A stretch of 64,000 bases of DNA from Nonomuraea muscovyensis (GCF_014207745.1 NZ_JACHJB010000003.1:1-64000), one strand, 5' to 3'. Numbered from the stretch's first letter, positions 18,001 through 26,614 are shown. Program-made: numbers and translations. The notes: generated by a model not told the origin, from the letters alone.

Positions 18001-21000
18001 GCGCCGGTGCCGGCGGGGGCGACGGCGTAGTCGTAGCCGACGAAGCCCGAGGTCGCGGCGACTGTCGGGCCGACGATGTTGGACGAGGAAGTGCCGCCGC
18101 CGGTGGTCGTCCAGGAGCCGACCGCGGTGACCTGGCCGGTGTCGGAGTTGTCGCCGAGCACGACGTCGAGGCCGAGGGGGACGCCGTCGTCGGAGTGGGT
18201 CTTGAGCTTGCCGTCGGGGTAGTACGACCAGTCCAGGGCGCGCTGGGAGGAGCCGCCTGCCGAGGTGACGGTGCGGTTGGTCTGCAGGCCCAGGTCGTTG
18301 TAGTCGTAGGTGGTCTTGATGTCCCACGGGTCGGTGGTGGTCTTGGACCAGCCGTTGTCCCAGTACGACATGGTGGAGACGTTGCGGACGGTCTGCCCGT
18401 GCGAGGGCGGGTGGGAGATCTCCTTCAGCCGGGAGACCGCGTCGTAGGCGTACAACACGCTGTCGGGCTTGTTGTAGACCGGGTCGTCCGGGTCGAAGGG
18501 GTAGATCTCCTCGGCCGGCCGGTTGAGCTTGTCGTACTTCGTCTCGTGGATGAAGTCGGCCGGGTCTTCGGGGGTCTCCACGCCGCGCGGGGTGATGGTC
18601 TTGGTCTTGTTGCCGACCTGGTCGTAGGTGAACTGGGTGGTGACGTGTTTGACGACGCCGTCGGTCTCGGAGTGCGGGACCCGCGTTTCTGTGACGTCGC
18701 CGCGCTTGTTGTAGACCGTGATGGTCTTGTTGTTCTCCTGGTCGGTCTGGCCGACGACTAACCCGTCGAGGTCGTAGTCGGTGGACGTCAGGTAGCCGGC
18801 GGCGTCCTTGGCGGTCTTGACGCGGTGGTTGCGGTCGTAGGTGTAGAAGGCGGTGTAGTCGCCGGTGTCGGTGGTGGCGTTCTTGCGCGGGTCGATGACC
18901 TTGGTGGTGTTGCCGACGTTGTCGTACTCGTAGGTGAGCTTGTGCTGGTCGGCGTTGATGACGTCGGTCAGCTGGTAGATCGGGTCGTAGACGTAGGTGG
19001 TGGTGAAGTCGGCGGCGGTGGCGCCGGACAGGTTGCCCTTGGGCTCTGTCTGGGTCTTCAGGTTGCCGGCCAGGTCCCAGGTGAAGGTGGCCTTGCGCTC
19101 CGGTCCGTCGGTGGTGTCCTTGGGCAGGTTCGACTCGAGGAGCTGGTCGGCCTTGTCGTAGACCGCGGTGGAGACGGCGCCGTTGGGCGCGGTCATCTTC
19201 GTGACGTTGTCGTTGCGGTCGTATTCGGGCGCGGGGGTGACGATGAACTTCGGCGTGGCCGCGTCCTGGTCCTTGGGGACCTTCGACTCGAGCGGGCGTT
19301 TGAAGATGTCGTACTTCTGCGTCGTGGTCTTGCCGAGGGCGTCGGTGACCGACCGCACGTTGCCGCGAGCGTCGTAGGCGGTCGTGGTGGTGTTGGTGTA
19401 GGCGTCGGTGATCTTCTCCGGGTAGCCGGAGGGGTGGTAGTCGCTGAAGGTGGTGGGGTTGCCGTTGGCGTCGGTCGCCTTGACGAGCTGGCCGAGCGGG
19501 TCGTGGTCGTAGCTGGTGGTGTAGTCACCGGCGGTGGCCGATTCGACGCCGAGCGGGTCGGTGACCGTCTTCAGGTTGCCGTTCGCGTCATAGCCGAACT
19601 GCCACTTACGGCCCTCGGGTGAGGTCTTCTCCAGCAGGTCGGCGACGTAGCCGTTGAGGAACGACTGGTAGGCCAGCGTGGTCGGCGCGGTGCCGTTGTG
19701 GTTGGCCTCGGCGTCCTTCAGCTCCAGCGGGTAGCCGGTCTTCTGGTCGAACTTCCACGTGGCGAACGCGCCGTTGGCCTCGGTCAGCTTGACCACGTTG
19801 TGGTCGGCGTCCCACTGCAGGGCCGTGGTCTCGTCCTTGGCGTTGGTGATCGACTCCGGTCGGCCGTAGGCGTCCAGGACGTATCTGGTGTTCAGGTTGG
19901 TGCCCTGCTGGAGCGGGTCGACGACGGTGGCGTTGATGACGCCGCCCTGCGGGCCGTCCGGATCCTCGTAGGCGAACGTCGTGTCGCCGCCCAGCCGGTC
20001 GGTCAGGGTCTGGACCTTCCACAGATCTTCAGGGTCTTCCGTCGCGTCGTAGTAGTCCAGCGAGGTGGTGTTGCCGCGAGGGTCCTTGACCGCGACCAGC
20101 TTGACGTTCTTGGTTCCCTGGGTGGCGTCGTAGGCGAGCTGGAACGTCTTCGCGCCGTCTTCGCCAGCGCCGTCGACCATCTTGGCCATCAGGCCCTTGT
20201 CGGTGTAGGTGAAGGTCACCTTGCGACCGGCGATGTCGGTGATCGACTCGACGTTGTCGATGATGTGCGGGTTGGTCAGCTTGGTGTCGCTTACCTCGTT
20301 GCCGGAGCCGTCGATGTAGGTGTAGTCCTGACCCTTCTTGTAGTAGTCGAAGGTCAGGGTCTGCCGGCCTGCGGCGTCGGTGATGTACTGCAGGAACTTG
20401 GTGGGCTTGTTGTTGGAGTGGCGGCGTTGGTCGGTGAACGACATGGTGTTGCCGTTCTTGTCGACGATCGCCGACTGGAAGCCCTCTTCGTCGAAGAAGA
20501 ACTGGGTGCGGTCCGGCTTGGTGAAGACCCACTGCCGCGCCGGGTCGTCCGAGTACTGGTCAGGCGCGCCCGTCTTGGCGACACGCTGCAGGTACAGGTG
20601 CACGCCGCGGGGGTGGACATAGTCGCAGATGTTGGGATAGCAGCGTGTGTTGCCGTTAGTGTTGAGTGTCCAGACGTGCGTGGTGCCGTCGCCGTCGGTC
20701 AGCCGCACCTGGTCGGGCCATGTCTTGCCCGGCGGGTGGAACTGTAGCTGGGAGCCGAGCTTGGCCAGCGTGGACGTCTGCAACGACCAGCCGTAGCCGA
20801 GCGATGCCGTGGAGGTGTCCAGGCTGTTGTAAGTCATCCGGACGAACGTCTGCGCGCCCCGCGAGGGGTTGGAGAAGGCGTTGTAGTTCCAGACCACGTT
20901 GCCGGCGTAGGGGTTGACCAGCGCGGTCGACCCGGCGCCCGTGTTCTTGCCGGTGAACTGGTAGAACTTCTCCAGGCCGAGCAGGTCGGACGTCGGGGAG

Positions 21001-22886
21001 TCGATGCGGATCTGCTGCGGCAGCTGCGGCAGGTGGTGGGTGGCCGACTTCCAGTTGTTGGTCGTGGTGTCCTGCACGTCCCATACGAGCTGGACGCCCT
21101 CGGCCAGGTTGCTGCTCGCTGCGGGGGCCTTGACCTGGGCGTCCACCGTGGCCGCGGTGTTCGGCGGGACCTCGAACCGCAGCGGCGTCTTGAGCTGGTT
21201 GTCAGCAGTGGAGACGTCGGTGCCGTCGGGCAGCTTCCAGTGGTAACTCACTACGGTGGACGTCGCGGGCCAGGTTTCGGTGGTGGTGTTCTTCACCATC
21301 ATCGTGATCGTCGTGGTGGCACCCGCGTCCAGCCGTTCGGGGGTGCCGGGGGCGTAGAAGGACGGCACCGCGCCGTCGCCTTCGCCGTAGGTGACGGTGA
21401 GCTTCGGCCGCAGCAACTGCTCGGCGGTCTCACTCGCCAGGAACTGCACCGACTGCTTGGCGGTGCCGGGCTCGTCGGCGACCTTGACGAGCAGGCCCTT
21501 GCTCGAGCCCGGGTCCGCCGCCCAGTCCATGGCGGCGGCGGTGACGTTCCACTGCCGCCATCCGGCCGTATCGGTCAGACCGGACACGGTGGCCAGCGCG
21601 GTGGCGTCGAAGTCACCGCCTGACGTGCTCCAGGGACTGTTCCACGTGGCGTTCTCGTCGAAGGAGGTCGTCAGCTTGTGGGCGGTGAGCGACGCGCCGC
21701 TGCCGGTGGAGGTCGCTTCCCACAACGAGAGCTTGGCGTTGGTGATCTGCGCGTCGGCGGGGATCTCGCTGGCGTAGTCGTCGAACGTCACGACGGCGCG
21801 GGTGTTGCCGAGCGCGGTGGCGGTGTTCCCGATCTGCAGCCGCTTCTGCTGCGTCACCTGGTCGTGGCCCGTCGTCGGCTCGCCGGAGGCCAATGTGGTG
21901 TCCGCTGACCCGTACAGCGTCTTGGTGACGTAGCCAGGCTTGGGCAGGAACACCCGCACCTTCTGCGAGGGCACGACCTGCCCGTTCTTCAGCACCGCCT
22001 CGACCCAGTAGTCGGCGCGGTGCGTGTAGTCCGGGTCGGCGGCCTCACCGGGGGCCGCACCGCTGCTGGTGTCTGCATAGGAGGTGGTTCCCGGCTGCAG
22101 CGTCGCCACCAGGCTGTCCACCGTCCCGCCGGTGGTGTTACTCGTGATCTGGCAGCCCGACGGGCACTCGTGGTGGAGCCGGTATTCGGCCAGGTCGTCG
22201 CTCGGATCGTCCGGAGTGGGGTCGGCGTAGGCGCTCCAGGACAGCGACGCCCCCTGCGAGGTGGCATGGGTGGGCTGGTTCAAGGTGACCGACGGGCTGC
22301 CGAAGGTCACCAGCAGCCGCGGATGCGCGGTCGGGTCGATGGTGAGCGGGTCGACTGCCGGAAAGTCGTCCATGGCGTGGTAAGCAACGCCGCCGACCGG
22401 AGCCGTCTTGGCCTCGTTGACCGCCTTGACCACGATGCCGCCTATGGGGGCGTCAGCGGTGGAATACCAGGCGTTGGCCATGGCGGTGACATCGAAGGAG
22501 TGCCAGCGCGACAGCTCGCCGACGTTGCGCGTCACCGTGGATGCGGCGGTGGCAGCGAAGCTGGGCTGGTTGTTCCAGGTCACTTCCTGCGAGCCCCAGG
22601 TGGGATCGGTGATCTCCCTGGCTTCCAGGGCTACGGCTGCCGTCTCGCCGAGTGCCTGGTCGAAGTACATCTCCAGGCGAGCCTGGTCGATGCGGGTGCC
22701 GAAGGGCAGCACGTCCGTGCCGATCGGCACGCCGAAGTACAGCAGGGCGCGGTTCAGCCCGGCCGACGTCTTGCCCACCGGCAGTTTCCAGGAGTCAGCG
22801 AAGTTGGTGTTCGCCGACGCGTTGGTGACGTAGGTGTCGTAGACCTCGATCGCCCAGTCATTGACCTTGATGGTGGGGTCGATCAC
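15021..22886 (-). CDS. Rhs-repeat toxin with Hint domain and PD-(D/E)XK-like C-terminal nuclease; 5' end cut off by an IS3 element
   Basis: 2621 residues follow the first internal ATG. A DNRLRE region (DPTIKVNDWAIEVYDTYVTN) and a second DNRLRE unit are followed by many YD/Rhs repeats (plus-strand 16250-20350), interrupted by a golvesin/Xly-like carbohydrate-binding domain (about 17720-18110). The Rhs core ends at PYRFNSKRWDNSTGMYDMGF and ANRYAFTGGNPITGIELDGH. Then comes a Hint autoprotease domain from CNSFTPDTRVLMADGS (about 2351) to NTPVLVHND (about 2500), and a ~105-residue tip, GDMGELATYERLLKDGYTSI then FIVDFVAS and WIAVEVKTG, a D...ExK nuclease pattern. The frame stays open up to 23018, where the IS3 element interrupts it; the signal peptide lies beyond at 24395-24622. 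As it stands the protein has no export signal, so the toxin is probably crippled. Confidence 0.82.
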   Translation of the reverse strand: MIDPTIKVNDWAIEVYDTYVTNASANTNFADSWKLPVGKTSAGLNRALLYFGVPIGTDVLPFGTRIDQARLEMYFDQALGETAAVALEAREITDPTWGSQEVTWNNQPSFAATAASTVTRNVGELSRWHSFDVTAMANAWYSTADAPIGGIVVKAVNEAKTAPVGGVAYHAMDDFPAVDPLTIDPTAHPRLLVTFGSPSVTLNQPTHATSQGASLSWSAYADPTPDDPSDDLAEYRLHHECPSGCQITSNTTGGTVDSLVATLQPGTTSYADTSSGAAPGEAADPDYTHRADYWVEAVLKNGQVVPSQKVRVFLPKPGYVTKTLYGSADTTLASGEPTTGHDQVTQQKRLQIGNTATALGNTRAVVTFDDYASEIPADAQITNAKLSLWEATSTGSGASLTAHKLTTSFDENATWNSPWSTSGGDFDATALATVSGLTDTAGWRQWNVTAAAMDWAADPGSSKGLLVKVADEPGTAKQSVQFLASETAEQLLRPKLTVTYGEGDGAVPSFYAPGTPERLDAGATTTITMMVKNTTTETWPATSTVVSYHWKLPDGTDVSTADNQLKTPLRFEVPPNTAATVDAQVKAPAASSNLAEGVQLVWDVQDTTTNNWKSATHHLPQLPQQIRIDSPTSDLLGLEKFYQFTGKNTGAGSTALVNPYAGNVVWNYNAFSNPSRGAQTFVRMTYNSLDTSTASLGYGWSLQTSTLAKLGSQLQFHPPGKTWPDQVRLTDGDGTTHVWTLNTNGNTRCYPNICDYVHPRGVHLYLQRVAKTGAPDQYSDDPARQWVFTKPDRTQFFFDEEGFQSAIVDKNGNTMSFTDQRRHSNNKPTKFLQYITDAAGRQTLTFDYYKKGQDYTYIDGSGNEVSDTKLTNPHIIDNVESITDIAGRKVTFTYTDKGLMAKMVDGAGEDGAKTFQLAYDATQGTKNVKLVAVKDPRGNTTSLDYYDATEDPEDLWKVQTLTDRLGGDTTFAYEDPDGPQGGVINATVVDPLQQGTNLNTRYVLDAYGRPESITNAKDETTALQWDADHNVVKLTEANGAFATWKFDQKTGYPLELKDAEANHNGTAPTTLAYQSFLNGYVADLLEKTSPEGRKWQFGYDANGNLKTVTDPLGVESATAGDYTTSYDHDPLGQLVKATDANGNPTTFSDYHPSGYPEKITDAYTNTTTTAYDARGNVRSVTDALGKTTTQKYDIFKRPLESKVPKDQDAATPKFIVTPAPEYDRNDNVTKMTAPNGAVSTAVYDKADQLLESNLPKDTTDGPERKATFTWDLAGNLKTQTEPKGNLSGATAADFTTTYVYDPIYQLTDVINADQHKLTYEYDNVGNTTKVIDPRKNATTDTGDYTAFYTYDRNHRVKTAKDAAGYLTSTDYDLDGLVVGQTDQENNKTITVYNKRGDVTETRVPHSETDGVVKHVTTQFTYDQVGNKTKTITPRGVETPEDPADFIHETKYDKLNRPAEEIYPFDPDDPVYNKPDSVLYAYDAVSRLKEISHPPSHGQTVRNVSTMSYWDNGWSKTTTDPWDIKTTYDYNDLGLQTNRTVTSAGGSSQRALDWSYYPDGKLKTHSDDGVPLGLDVVLGDNSDTGQVTAVGSWTTTGGGTSSSNIVGPTVAATSGFVGYDYAVAPAGTGAGSFTWNLTTPSAGSYKLYAQYPAGATATNAKYTITHDGGTADVTIDQTKNPGTWVELGAYTFTAGNTGSVKLTDDANGTVVADAVKLVRDNAGDTDTETKDFTYTYDPNANLTKIEDRSPTAKIDLWDITYTNLNQIDQIQEKLNSVLKNTTAYRYNENSAVVERTHDKTLATYGYDVRDLVEQVVNKKSATDTQPKTTSYTYTPRAERLQETKANGNTVDYDYFLSGVLRHSIEKKPNATVVAEHTLGYQGNLHRARDHAKIQNADSPGSYLEHEYTYTYDPRDRIAKTVKTPVAGGAAETETYWHDANSNVHEETVLGKKTTFTYDRNRLMTSVTDGATSTYTYDPYGRLRTIQGGGKIWEKYTYDGFDHVTRHEKLGGDGATSTVTKYTYDPLDRTTTKTEKEGTASAKTTTYSYLGLSAEVLDEEVAGKLVKSFQYSPWGERLSQVKFTEDNREESSYYGYNPHTDVEQITSETGDTRATYGYTAYGKNDDKLFTGIDKPDPVDPTAKEEYNPYRFNSKRWDNSTGMYDMGFRDYNPGLNRFLLRDTYNGALADLNLGLDPWTANRYAFTGGNPITGIELDGHEPRPWHNPNYKPSDCYDNASLECNPGAADKTMPASHMDPRYREGMDEDRNGEVTALEAARHGESLDADGARNGRPPGEKELEGLSYLPIVGTPADIALALKHLAEGDTQGAVWDLAGLVPIAGDSGKFLGKLVRRCNSFTPDTRVLMADGSTKPISEVEVGDEVLATDPETGETVAKPVLALIGGDGDKNLVQISIADETEGKSGGVDGVIVATDKHPFWVENLDRWIDATDLKPGMWLRTSAGTFVQVTAIKRWTAPQRVHNLTIADIHTYYVLAGNTPVLVHNDKCPVTGNSHGDMGELATYERLLKDGYTSIEREVAFLNSKGNQFIVDFVASDSNGNWIAVEVKTGRRATITPNQAVGYPELNGAAGAILNSKKLAQYGLPKGSRVHFPVEFDAWKCPHCQ

Positions 22887-23059
22887 GACCGGCCACTTGC
22901 GCTCGGGCGCGGCCAGCCACGCCGCGTCCGGCTTCAGGGTGATCGTCGCCTCGCCGCCCTGCTGCGCCAGCTCCTGGGTGACGCCGCCGGTGCGCCTGCC
23001 GTAGGGGGAGGCCGGGTCTGGGCTTCCCCTCGTAGCGTGGAGACCGAACCGGGAGAGGT

Positions 23060-23434
23060 TTGGTCGTGGCTGGAACCACGAGGCGTCGCTTTGATCCGGA
23101 GTTCCGGGCCGGGGCGGTGAGGATCGTCAGGGAGACCGGCAAGCCCGTTGCGCATGTCGCGCGGGATCTTGGGATCAACGAGTACACGCTGTACAACTGG
23201 GTGCAGATGGACCGGCTCGCGGCAGGGCAGGCCGGCGGCGACGGCGGAGGCGGGACGCTGAAGGAATCGGCGGAGGAGGAGCTGGCACGGCTACGGCGGG
23301 AGAAGGCCGAGCTGGCCCGGCAGCACGCCAAGGAGAAGGCGGCCTGGGAGAGGGAGCGTGCGGAGCTGGAGGACGAGCGTGATGTCCTCAAGCGTTCCGT
23401 GGTCTTGTGGGTGAAAGAGGCGATGGGCCGGTGA
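23060..23434 (+). CDS. IS3-family transposase OrfA (HTH/leucine-zipper protein)
   Basis: The 124-residue protein begins with RRRFDPEFRAGAVRIVRE and HVARDLGINEYTLYNWVQMD, the HTH of IS3-family OrfA that binds the element ends. A long heptad-rich coiled coil follows (EELARLRREKAELARQHAKE, then AELEDERDVLKRSVVLWVKE). It is upstream of and overlaps orfB; -1 frameshifting in the overlap usually yields the OrfAB fusion transposase. Intact. Confidence 0.92.
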   Translation: MVVAGTTRRRFDPEFRAGAVRIVRETGKPVAHVARDLGINEYTLYNWVQMDRLAAGQAGGDGGGGTLKESAEEELARLRREKAELARQHAKEKAAWERERAELEDERDVLKRSVVLWVKEAMGR

Positions 23435-24354
23435 GCGTGGCGGCCTTCATCTGCTCCCAGAAGACCGACCACGGCATCGACCACGCGATCTCCTGTCGGG
23501 CGCTGGAGGTCTCCCAGTCGTGGTTCTACAAGTGGAAGAACCGCATCGGGACGGATGCGCCGACCGCCCGCGAGCAGCGGCGGGCCCGGTTAGATGCGGA
23601 GATCGAGCGGCTGTTCGCCGCCTCGGGCGGCACCTACGGCTCACCCAGGATCACCCAGGACCTGCATGAGGCGGGCTGGCGGGTGTCGGAGAACACCGTG
23701 GCCAGGCGGATGGCCGAGCTCGGCCTGGCCGGACGGGCGCCGAAGAGGCCGCGCTCGCTGACCCGGCGGGGCAAGCGGCCGGCCGCGCCGGATCTGGTGC
23801 GCCGGAAGTTCACCGCGGTCGCCCCGGACGTGCTGTGGGTCGGCGATGTCACGATGATCAACACTGATGAGGGACCGCTGTACTTGGCTTCGGTCGAGGA
23901 TTTGTTCTCCCGTCGGTTTCTCGGCTACGCCATGTCCGAGCATCATGACGCGGCGCTGACGGTCGCGTCGCTGCAGATGGCGGTCGCTACCCGGGGCGGC
24001 GACGTGGACGGGGTGATCTTTCACTCGGATCGTGGGTCGGAGTACACCGCCGCCCGCTACCAGGCCGAATGCCGCAAGCATGGGGTGGTGCAGTCGATGG
24101 GCCGGGTCGGGTGTGCGCTCGACAACGGAGCAGCTGAGTCGCTCAACAGCACGTTGAAGGTCGAGTTCGTGCACCGGCAGCGCTTCAGGACACGTGCGGA
24201 GGCCCGGCTGAAGATCGCGACCTGGGTCGCGGACTTCTACAACGTCAAGCGCAGGCACAGCGCCAACGATGGGCTGTCGCCTGTCACATTCGAGCGTCAG
24301 ATGATCGAGAAGAGGCAAGCGTCATCGGCCCTGTTGAGGGCCGCTGTGGCATAG
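23431..24354 (+). CDS. IS3-family transposase OrfB (DDE integrase)
   Basis: From GTG 23431 (GTGA overlap with orfA) the product is 307 residues. The HTH_21 region (RLFAASGGTYGSPRITQDLH) precedes an rve-type core with D139 (WVGDVTMI), D200 (FHSDRGSEY) and E236 (GAAESLNSTLKVEF), a DD(35)E spacing as in IS3 transposases. The usual C-terminal FYNVKRRHSANDGLSPVTFE is complete. The frame extends upstream inside orfA to 23407, allowing a frameshifted OrfAB. The element appears capable of transposition. Confidence 0.93.
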   Translation: MSVAAFICSQKTDHGIDHAISCRALEVSQSWFYKWKNRIGTDAPTAREQRRARLDAEIERLFAASGGTYGSPRITQDLHEAGWRVSENTVARRMAELGLAGRAPKRPRSLTRRGKRPAAPDLVRRKFTAVAPDVLWVGDVTMINTDEGPLYLASVEDLFSRRFLGYAMSEHHDAALTVASLQMAVATRGGDVDGVIFHSDRGSEYTAARYQAECRKHGVVQSMGRVGCALDNGAAESLNSTLKVEFVHRQRFRTRAEARLKIATWVADFYNVKRRHSANDGLSPVTFERQMIEKRQASSALLRAAVA

Positions 24355-24394
24355 GACCGTCTCCACGATTTGAGGGGATTGACACCTCGGGGTC

Positions 24395-24622
24395 TTCGGT
24401 GAACCAGCCGGCGACCGCGCCGCTCAGCCAGGAGGCGAACCTGCTCATCACGTGCGGTTCGGCAGTCGCGGATGATGCCTGGGCCAGAGCTGGAGACGGT
24501 GGGGACAGGGAGGCCGCCAGCACGATCGTAACGGCGATCGCGACCACGCGCCGTAACCGGGCGCGGCGACGACGTCGGCTGGATGTGGGCACGGGGAGCC
24601 GCTTGGGGGGCGACAACGACAC
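24395..24622 (-). pseudogene. Severed 5' end (signal peptide) of the Rhs toxin gene
   Basis: From GTG 24622 (GGAG about 5 bases upstream) the frame reads MSLSPPKRLPVPTSSRRRRA, then VVAIAVTIVLAASLSPPSPALAQ, a clear Sec signal peptide. MSRFASWLSGAVAGWFTEDP follows, ending exactly at the IS3 duplication. The same frame continues on the other side of the IS as ASPYGRRTGGVTQELAQQGG, so this is the missing N-terminus of the Rhs gene. After the insertion it would encode only a short secreted peptide that runs into IS sequence and out to 24284. Confidence 0.8.
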
Positions 24623-25075
24623 AGGTACTCCACTCACGCAGGGGAACCAGCGCATAAGGCGGGCATAAAGATCCTCAGCGCAAAACACCCGAATCACGCC
24701 ACAAGGGGGCGTGATCCGTCAATGTTCACCGAACGTGATGAATTGGACTTTCGAACGAGTGGTCGCAGTAGCGCCAGCCGCCGCGATGAGCTGCAAAGAT
24801 CATCTTTGGGTCAGCTCCGAAGTGACAGACCGTGAAGACAACGGTCCGTAAACGGCGCAGGTCAGCTGAGAACGTCTCGCCGCAGCCTTGATCCACACTC
24901 CCAGCGAACTCACAGCAAACCGCAGCCACGCAACCTCGTACGTACAACCAGCCCTACCAGTCACGCAGCAGGCCGCAGGCGATCATGCCTTGACTCCGGT
25001 CGGCTGCCATGTCTAGATCAATCTGGTCAACAACACTGGAGGTGCACACGTGACCATCACGCGGCAGCCGCGGTC
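24623..25075. other. Upstream region of the Rhs gene; no supported gene
   Basis: The stretch should contain the promoter of the split Rhs gene. A minus-strand frame 24726-24947 (TTG start, end WRYCDHSFESPIHHVR) has some coding character but no start context or family I recognise; it may be a remnant. The region is less GC-rich than the flanks. Confidence 0.4.
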
Positions 25076-25750
25076 GTGACACAGCAGCCTTCAACCCCGC
25101 CCGCCCGCACTAGCCATCAGGCACGCACCATGAGGACAGCCGCGGTCGTGGCAGGCATTCTCCAACTGGTGCTCGCGGTCGTCCTGATCGGCATCCCGGG
25201 CATCTCGACGACACTGGACCCCGTCCATGAACCGGACCAGACCACCGTCACCCCACCCCAAGCTGCGATCGTCCGTCAGTCCACGGCCTCCTCCGGGCCG
25301 ACGTCGCACCCCTTCACGTCCTCCTCGCCCAATCCATCATCAGCCACGCCACGACAGACGGGCTCGACGTCACCCCGCCCCGCGCCGACCACGCAGCCGC
25401 CGGCTTCCAGCGTGGCGGAAACCCACAACCGCATGGACAGACCGGCCGTCGGCACCTCGTCGCACCGTGCCCGGCCGCTGCCCGCTCAACAGGCGACCGA
25501 CAAGCACGTACCCCCAGGACGCACAATCCGTCCATCCCCGAACCAGCACAGGCGGGCCGCAGGTCACCTGCATCCTGGCCCAGCGCTCCGGCCTGAACGG
25601 TCCAGGGACACAAGACCGGCGATGCCCATGCATCCGACACCAGCGCACGGGCACCGGGTAGCTGCGAACCATGACCCTGGCCCCCAGGTCAATCACCAGG
25701 ACATCCACCAGAACCAGAGTGCGCATGTGCGAGGAGGACGGCTGCCCTGA
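25076..25750 (+). CDS. Hypothetical single-pass membrane protein with Pro/Ser/Thr-rich tail
   Basis: One transmembrane helix (AAVVAGILQLVLAVVLIGIPG) lies near the N-terminus, followed by a long low-complexity Pro/Ser/Thr/Arg-rich region. Starts are GTG 25076 or ATG 25130; neither has a strong ribosome site. Codon third positions look coding for roughly the first 130 residues and become doubtful later, so the true gene may be shorter or frameshifted. No domain recognised. Confidence 0.35.
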   Translation: MTQQPSTPPARTSHQARTMRTAAVVAGILQLVLAVVLIGIPGISTTLDPVHEPDQTTVTPPQAAIVRQSTASSGPTSHPFTSSSPNPSSATPRQTGSTSPRPAPTTQPPASSVAETHNRMDRPAVGTSSHRARPLPAQQATDKHVPPGRTIRPSPNQHRRAAGHLHPGPALRPERSRDTRPAMPMHPTPAHGHRVAANHDPGPQVNHQDIHQNQSAHVRGGRLP

Positions 25751-25848
25751 CGCTCGCGAATCGATCAGCCCTAGCCTGGCCTGCTTGTCGATTCGCTTCC
25801 CTGGGGAAACCACCAACCTCTTCGCAGCAGACGTGATCACGACCGCAT

Positions 25849-25949
25849 GCCGGGATGGTCCCCGCCCTGCAGCGCCAGCGCGATCACCGCCACTTTGTGC
25901 CATGCGGCTTTGGCACTGGGACCATCCCCGCGCACGCGGAGGTGGTCCA
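25849..25949. CRISPR. Degenerate CRISPR remnant with a chimeric palindromic repeat
   Basis: A partial repeat end, GGGATGGTCCC (about 25852-25862), is followed after 55 bases by a ~32-base unit at 25918-25949. That unit starts GGGACCATCCCCGCG (array-1 orientation) and finishes as the other orientation (CGCACGCGGAGGTGGTCC). It is therefore two half-repeats joined head to head. No cas gene is near. It is a recombination scar, not a working array. Confidence 0.65.
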
Positions 25950-26094
25950 AGAGGACCGGCGAACGCGCAGTCGCGCCACCGCAATGCTCCCCGGGCCTAT
26001 GGGATGTTCAGGCAACCCGTGGATGGCAAGCGTACGGCGTCTGAGGCTTGTTGCGGCTAATACGCGGCCAAGGAATGGCGGGTCGAGGAGTTTC

Positions 26095-26176
26095 GGCAGG
26101 TCAGGGCGTTTATCGCGGCGGGTCTGTAAAACCGTCGGCTTCGCCTACGCAAGTTCGAACCTTGCACCTGCCACCA
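26095..26176 (+). tRNA. tRNA-Tyr(GTA)-like sequence, degenerate 5' half, attachment site
   Basis: The 3' part is a good class II tRNA-Tyr: anticodon loop CTGTAAA (26124-26130), variable-arm hairpin GGCTTCGCC, T-arm GCAAG-TTCGAAC-CTTGC, and acceptor ACCTGCC followed by ACCA. GGCAGGT at 26095-26101 pairs fully with the acceptor, but the D-arm lacks the conserved A14 and GG bases and the anticodon stem is mismatched at its base. I read it as an integration-altered copy. The integrase pseudogene at 26781-28143 faces it. Confidence 0.5.
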
Positions 26177-26192
26177 GCAGTAAGTGCAGCTC

Positions 26193-26214
26193 AGAGGCCC
26201 TTCGGGGCCTCTTC
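26193..26214 (+). terminator. Rho-independent-like hairpin after the tRNA-Tyr-like site
   Basis: AGAGGCCC-TTC-GGGGCCTCT forms a stable stem with a short T-rich run after it. It sits just downstream of the tRNA-like sequence. Confidence 0.6.
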
Positions 26215-26371
26215 TGCGTTTCAGGGGTGTGCAGCCGTAGGCAGCTCCGAGCGGCCGTTTGTCGCTGGTCACGGGATAGATGCGGGATGGATCACGTCCC
26301 GTCTTCCCAGGTAGACACCCGTGATCCGAAGTACGCGCGGGATGATCTGGGAGGGCCGACAGCCACTGGAC

Positions 26372-26614
26372 TCAGCGTCGCGACCGGTCGCGGATCGCGG
26401 CCTCGATGCGAAGGCCGACGCCTACCAGAGCGACCCCGATGAAGATGGTCACCCATAAGGGCGAATCGCTCGATTTGATATTCGCCTGGATGATGGCGAG
26501 CAGCACACCTAGGACGATGGCGGCGAGGCCGGCCAGTCCGATGGTTTTGGAGGTTTCGTAGCGGCGCCAGCTGGTCTGGGATCCGTCTTCCGGTTCGGTC
26601 ACGGGCGTGAGCAT
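26372..26614 (-). CDS. Small two-helix membrane protein (family A, copy 1)
   Basis: 80 residues: a charged N-terminus, helix 1 (TIGLAGLAAIVLGVLLAII), a polar loop, helix 2 (PLWVTIFIGVALVGVGLRIE) and the basic tail AAIRDRSRR. The end (VGLRIEAAIRDR) is closely similar to that of the 69-residue protein at 30878-31087 (LGLRIEGAIRQR), so the two form a small family. Both lie beside tyrosine-integrase/tRNA-Tyr attachment remnants, which suggests integrative-element cargo. The ATG at 26614 has only a weak upstream GTGGG. Function unknown. Confidence 0.6.
   Translation of the reverse strand: MLTPVTEPEDGSQTSWRRYETSKTIGLAGLAAIVLGVLLAIIQANIKSSDSPLWVTIFIGVALVGVGLRIEAAIRDRSRR

Larger units (their letters stand above)
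23019..24389 (+). mobile_element. IS3-family insertion sequence inside the rhs gene
   Basis: The element carries orfA and orfB and has imperfect inverted ends (left TTCCCCTCGTAGCGTGGAGAC at 23024, right with the matching ATCCCCTCAAATCGTGGAGAC on the opposite strand). Copies of GGGTC at 23014-23018 and 24390-24394 look like a 5-base target duplication. Removing the element and one GGGTC restores the rhs reading frame (FTEDP joined to ASPYGRRTGG), which supports the boundaries. The right inverted repeat would then sit about 5 bases inside that end, so the exact right boundary (24384 or 24389) is uncertain. Confidence 0.82.

Noticed and set aside
25370..25984. 204-residue minus-strand frame opposite the Pro/Ser-rich membrane protein
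   Set aside because: No start context and no domain; the plus strand has a plausible membrane helix and better codon bias in its first half.
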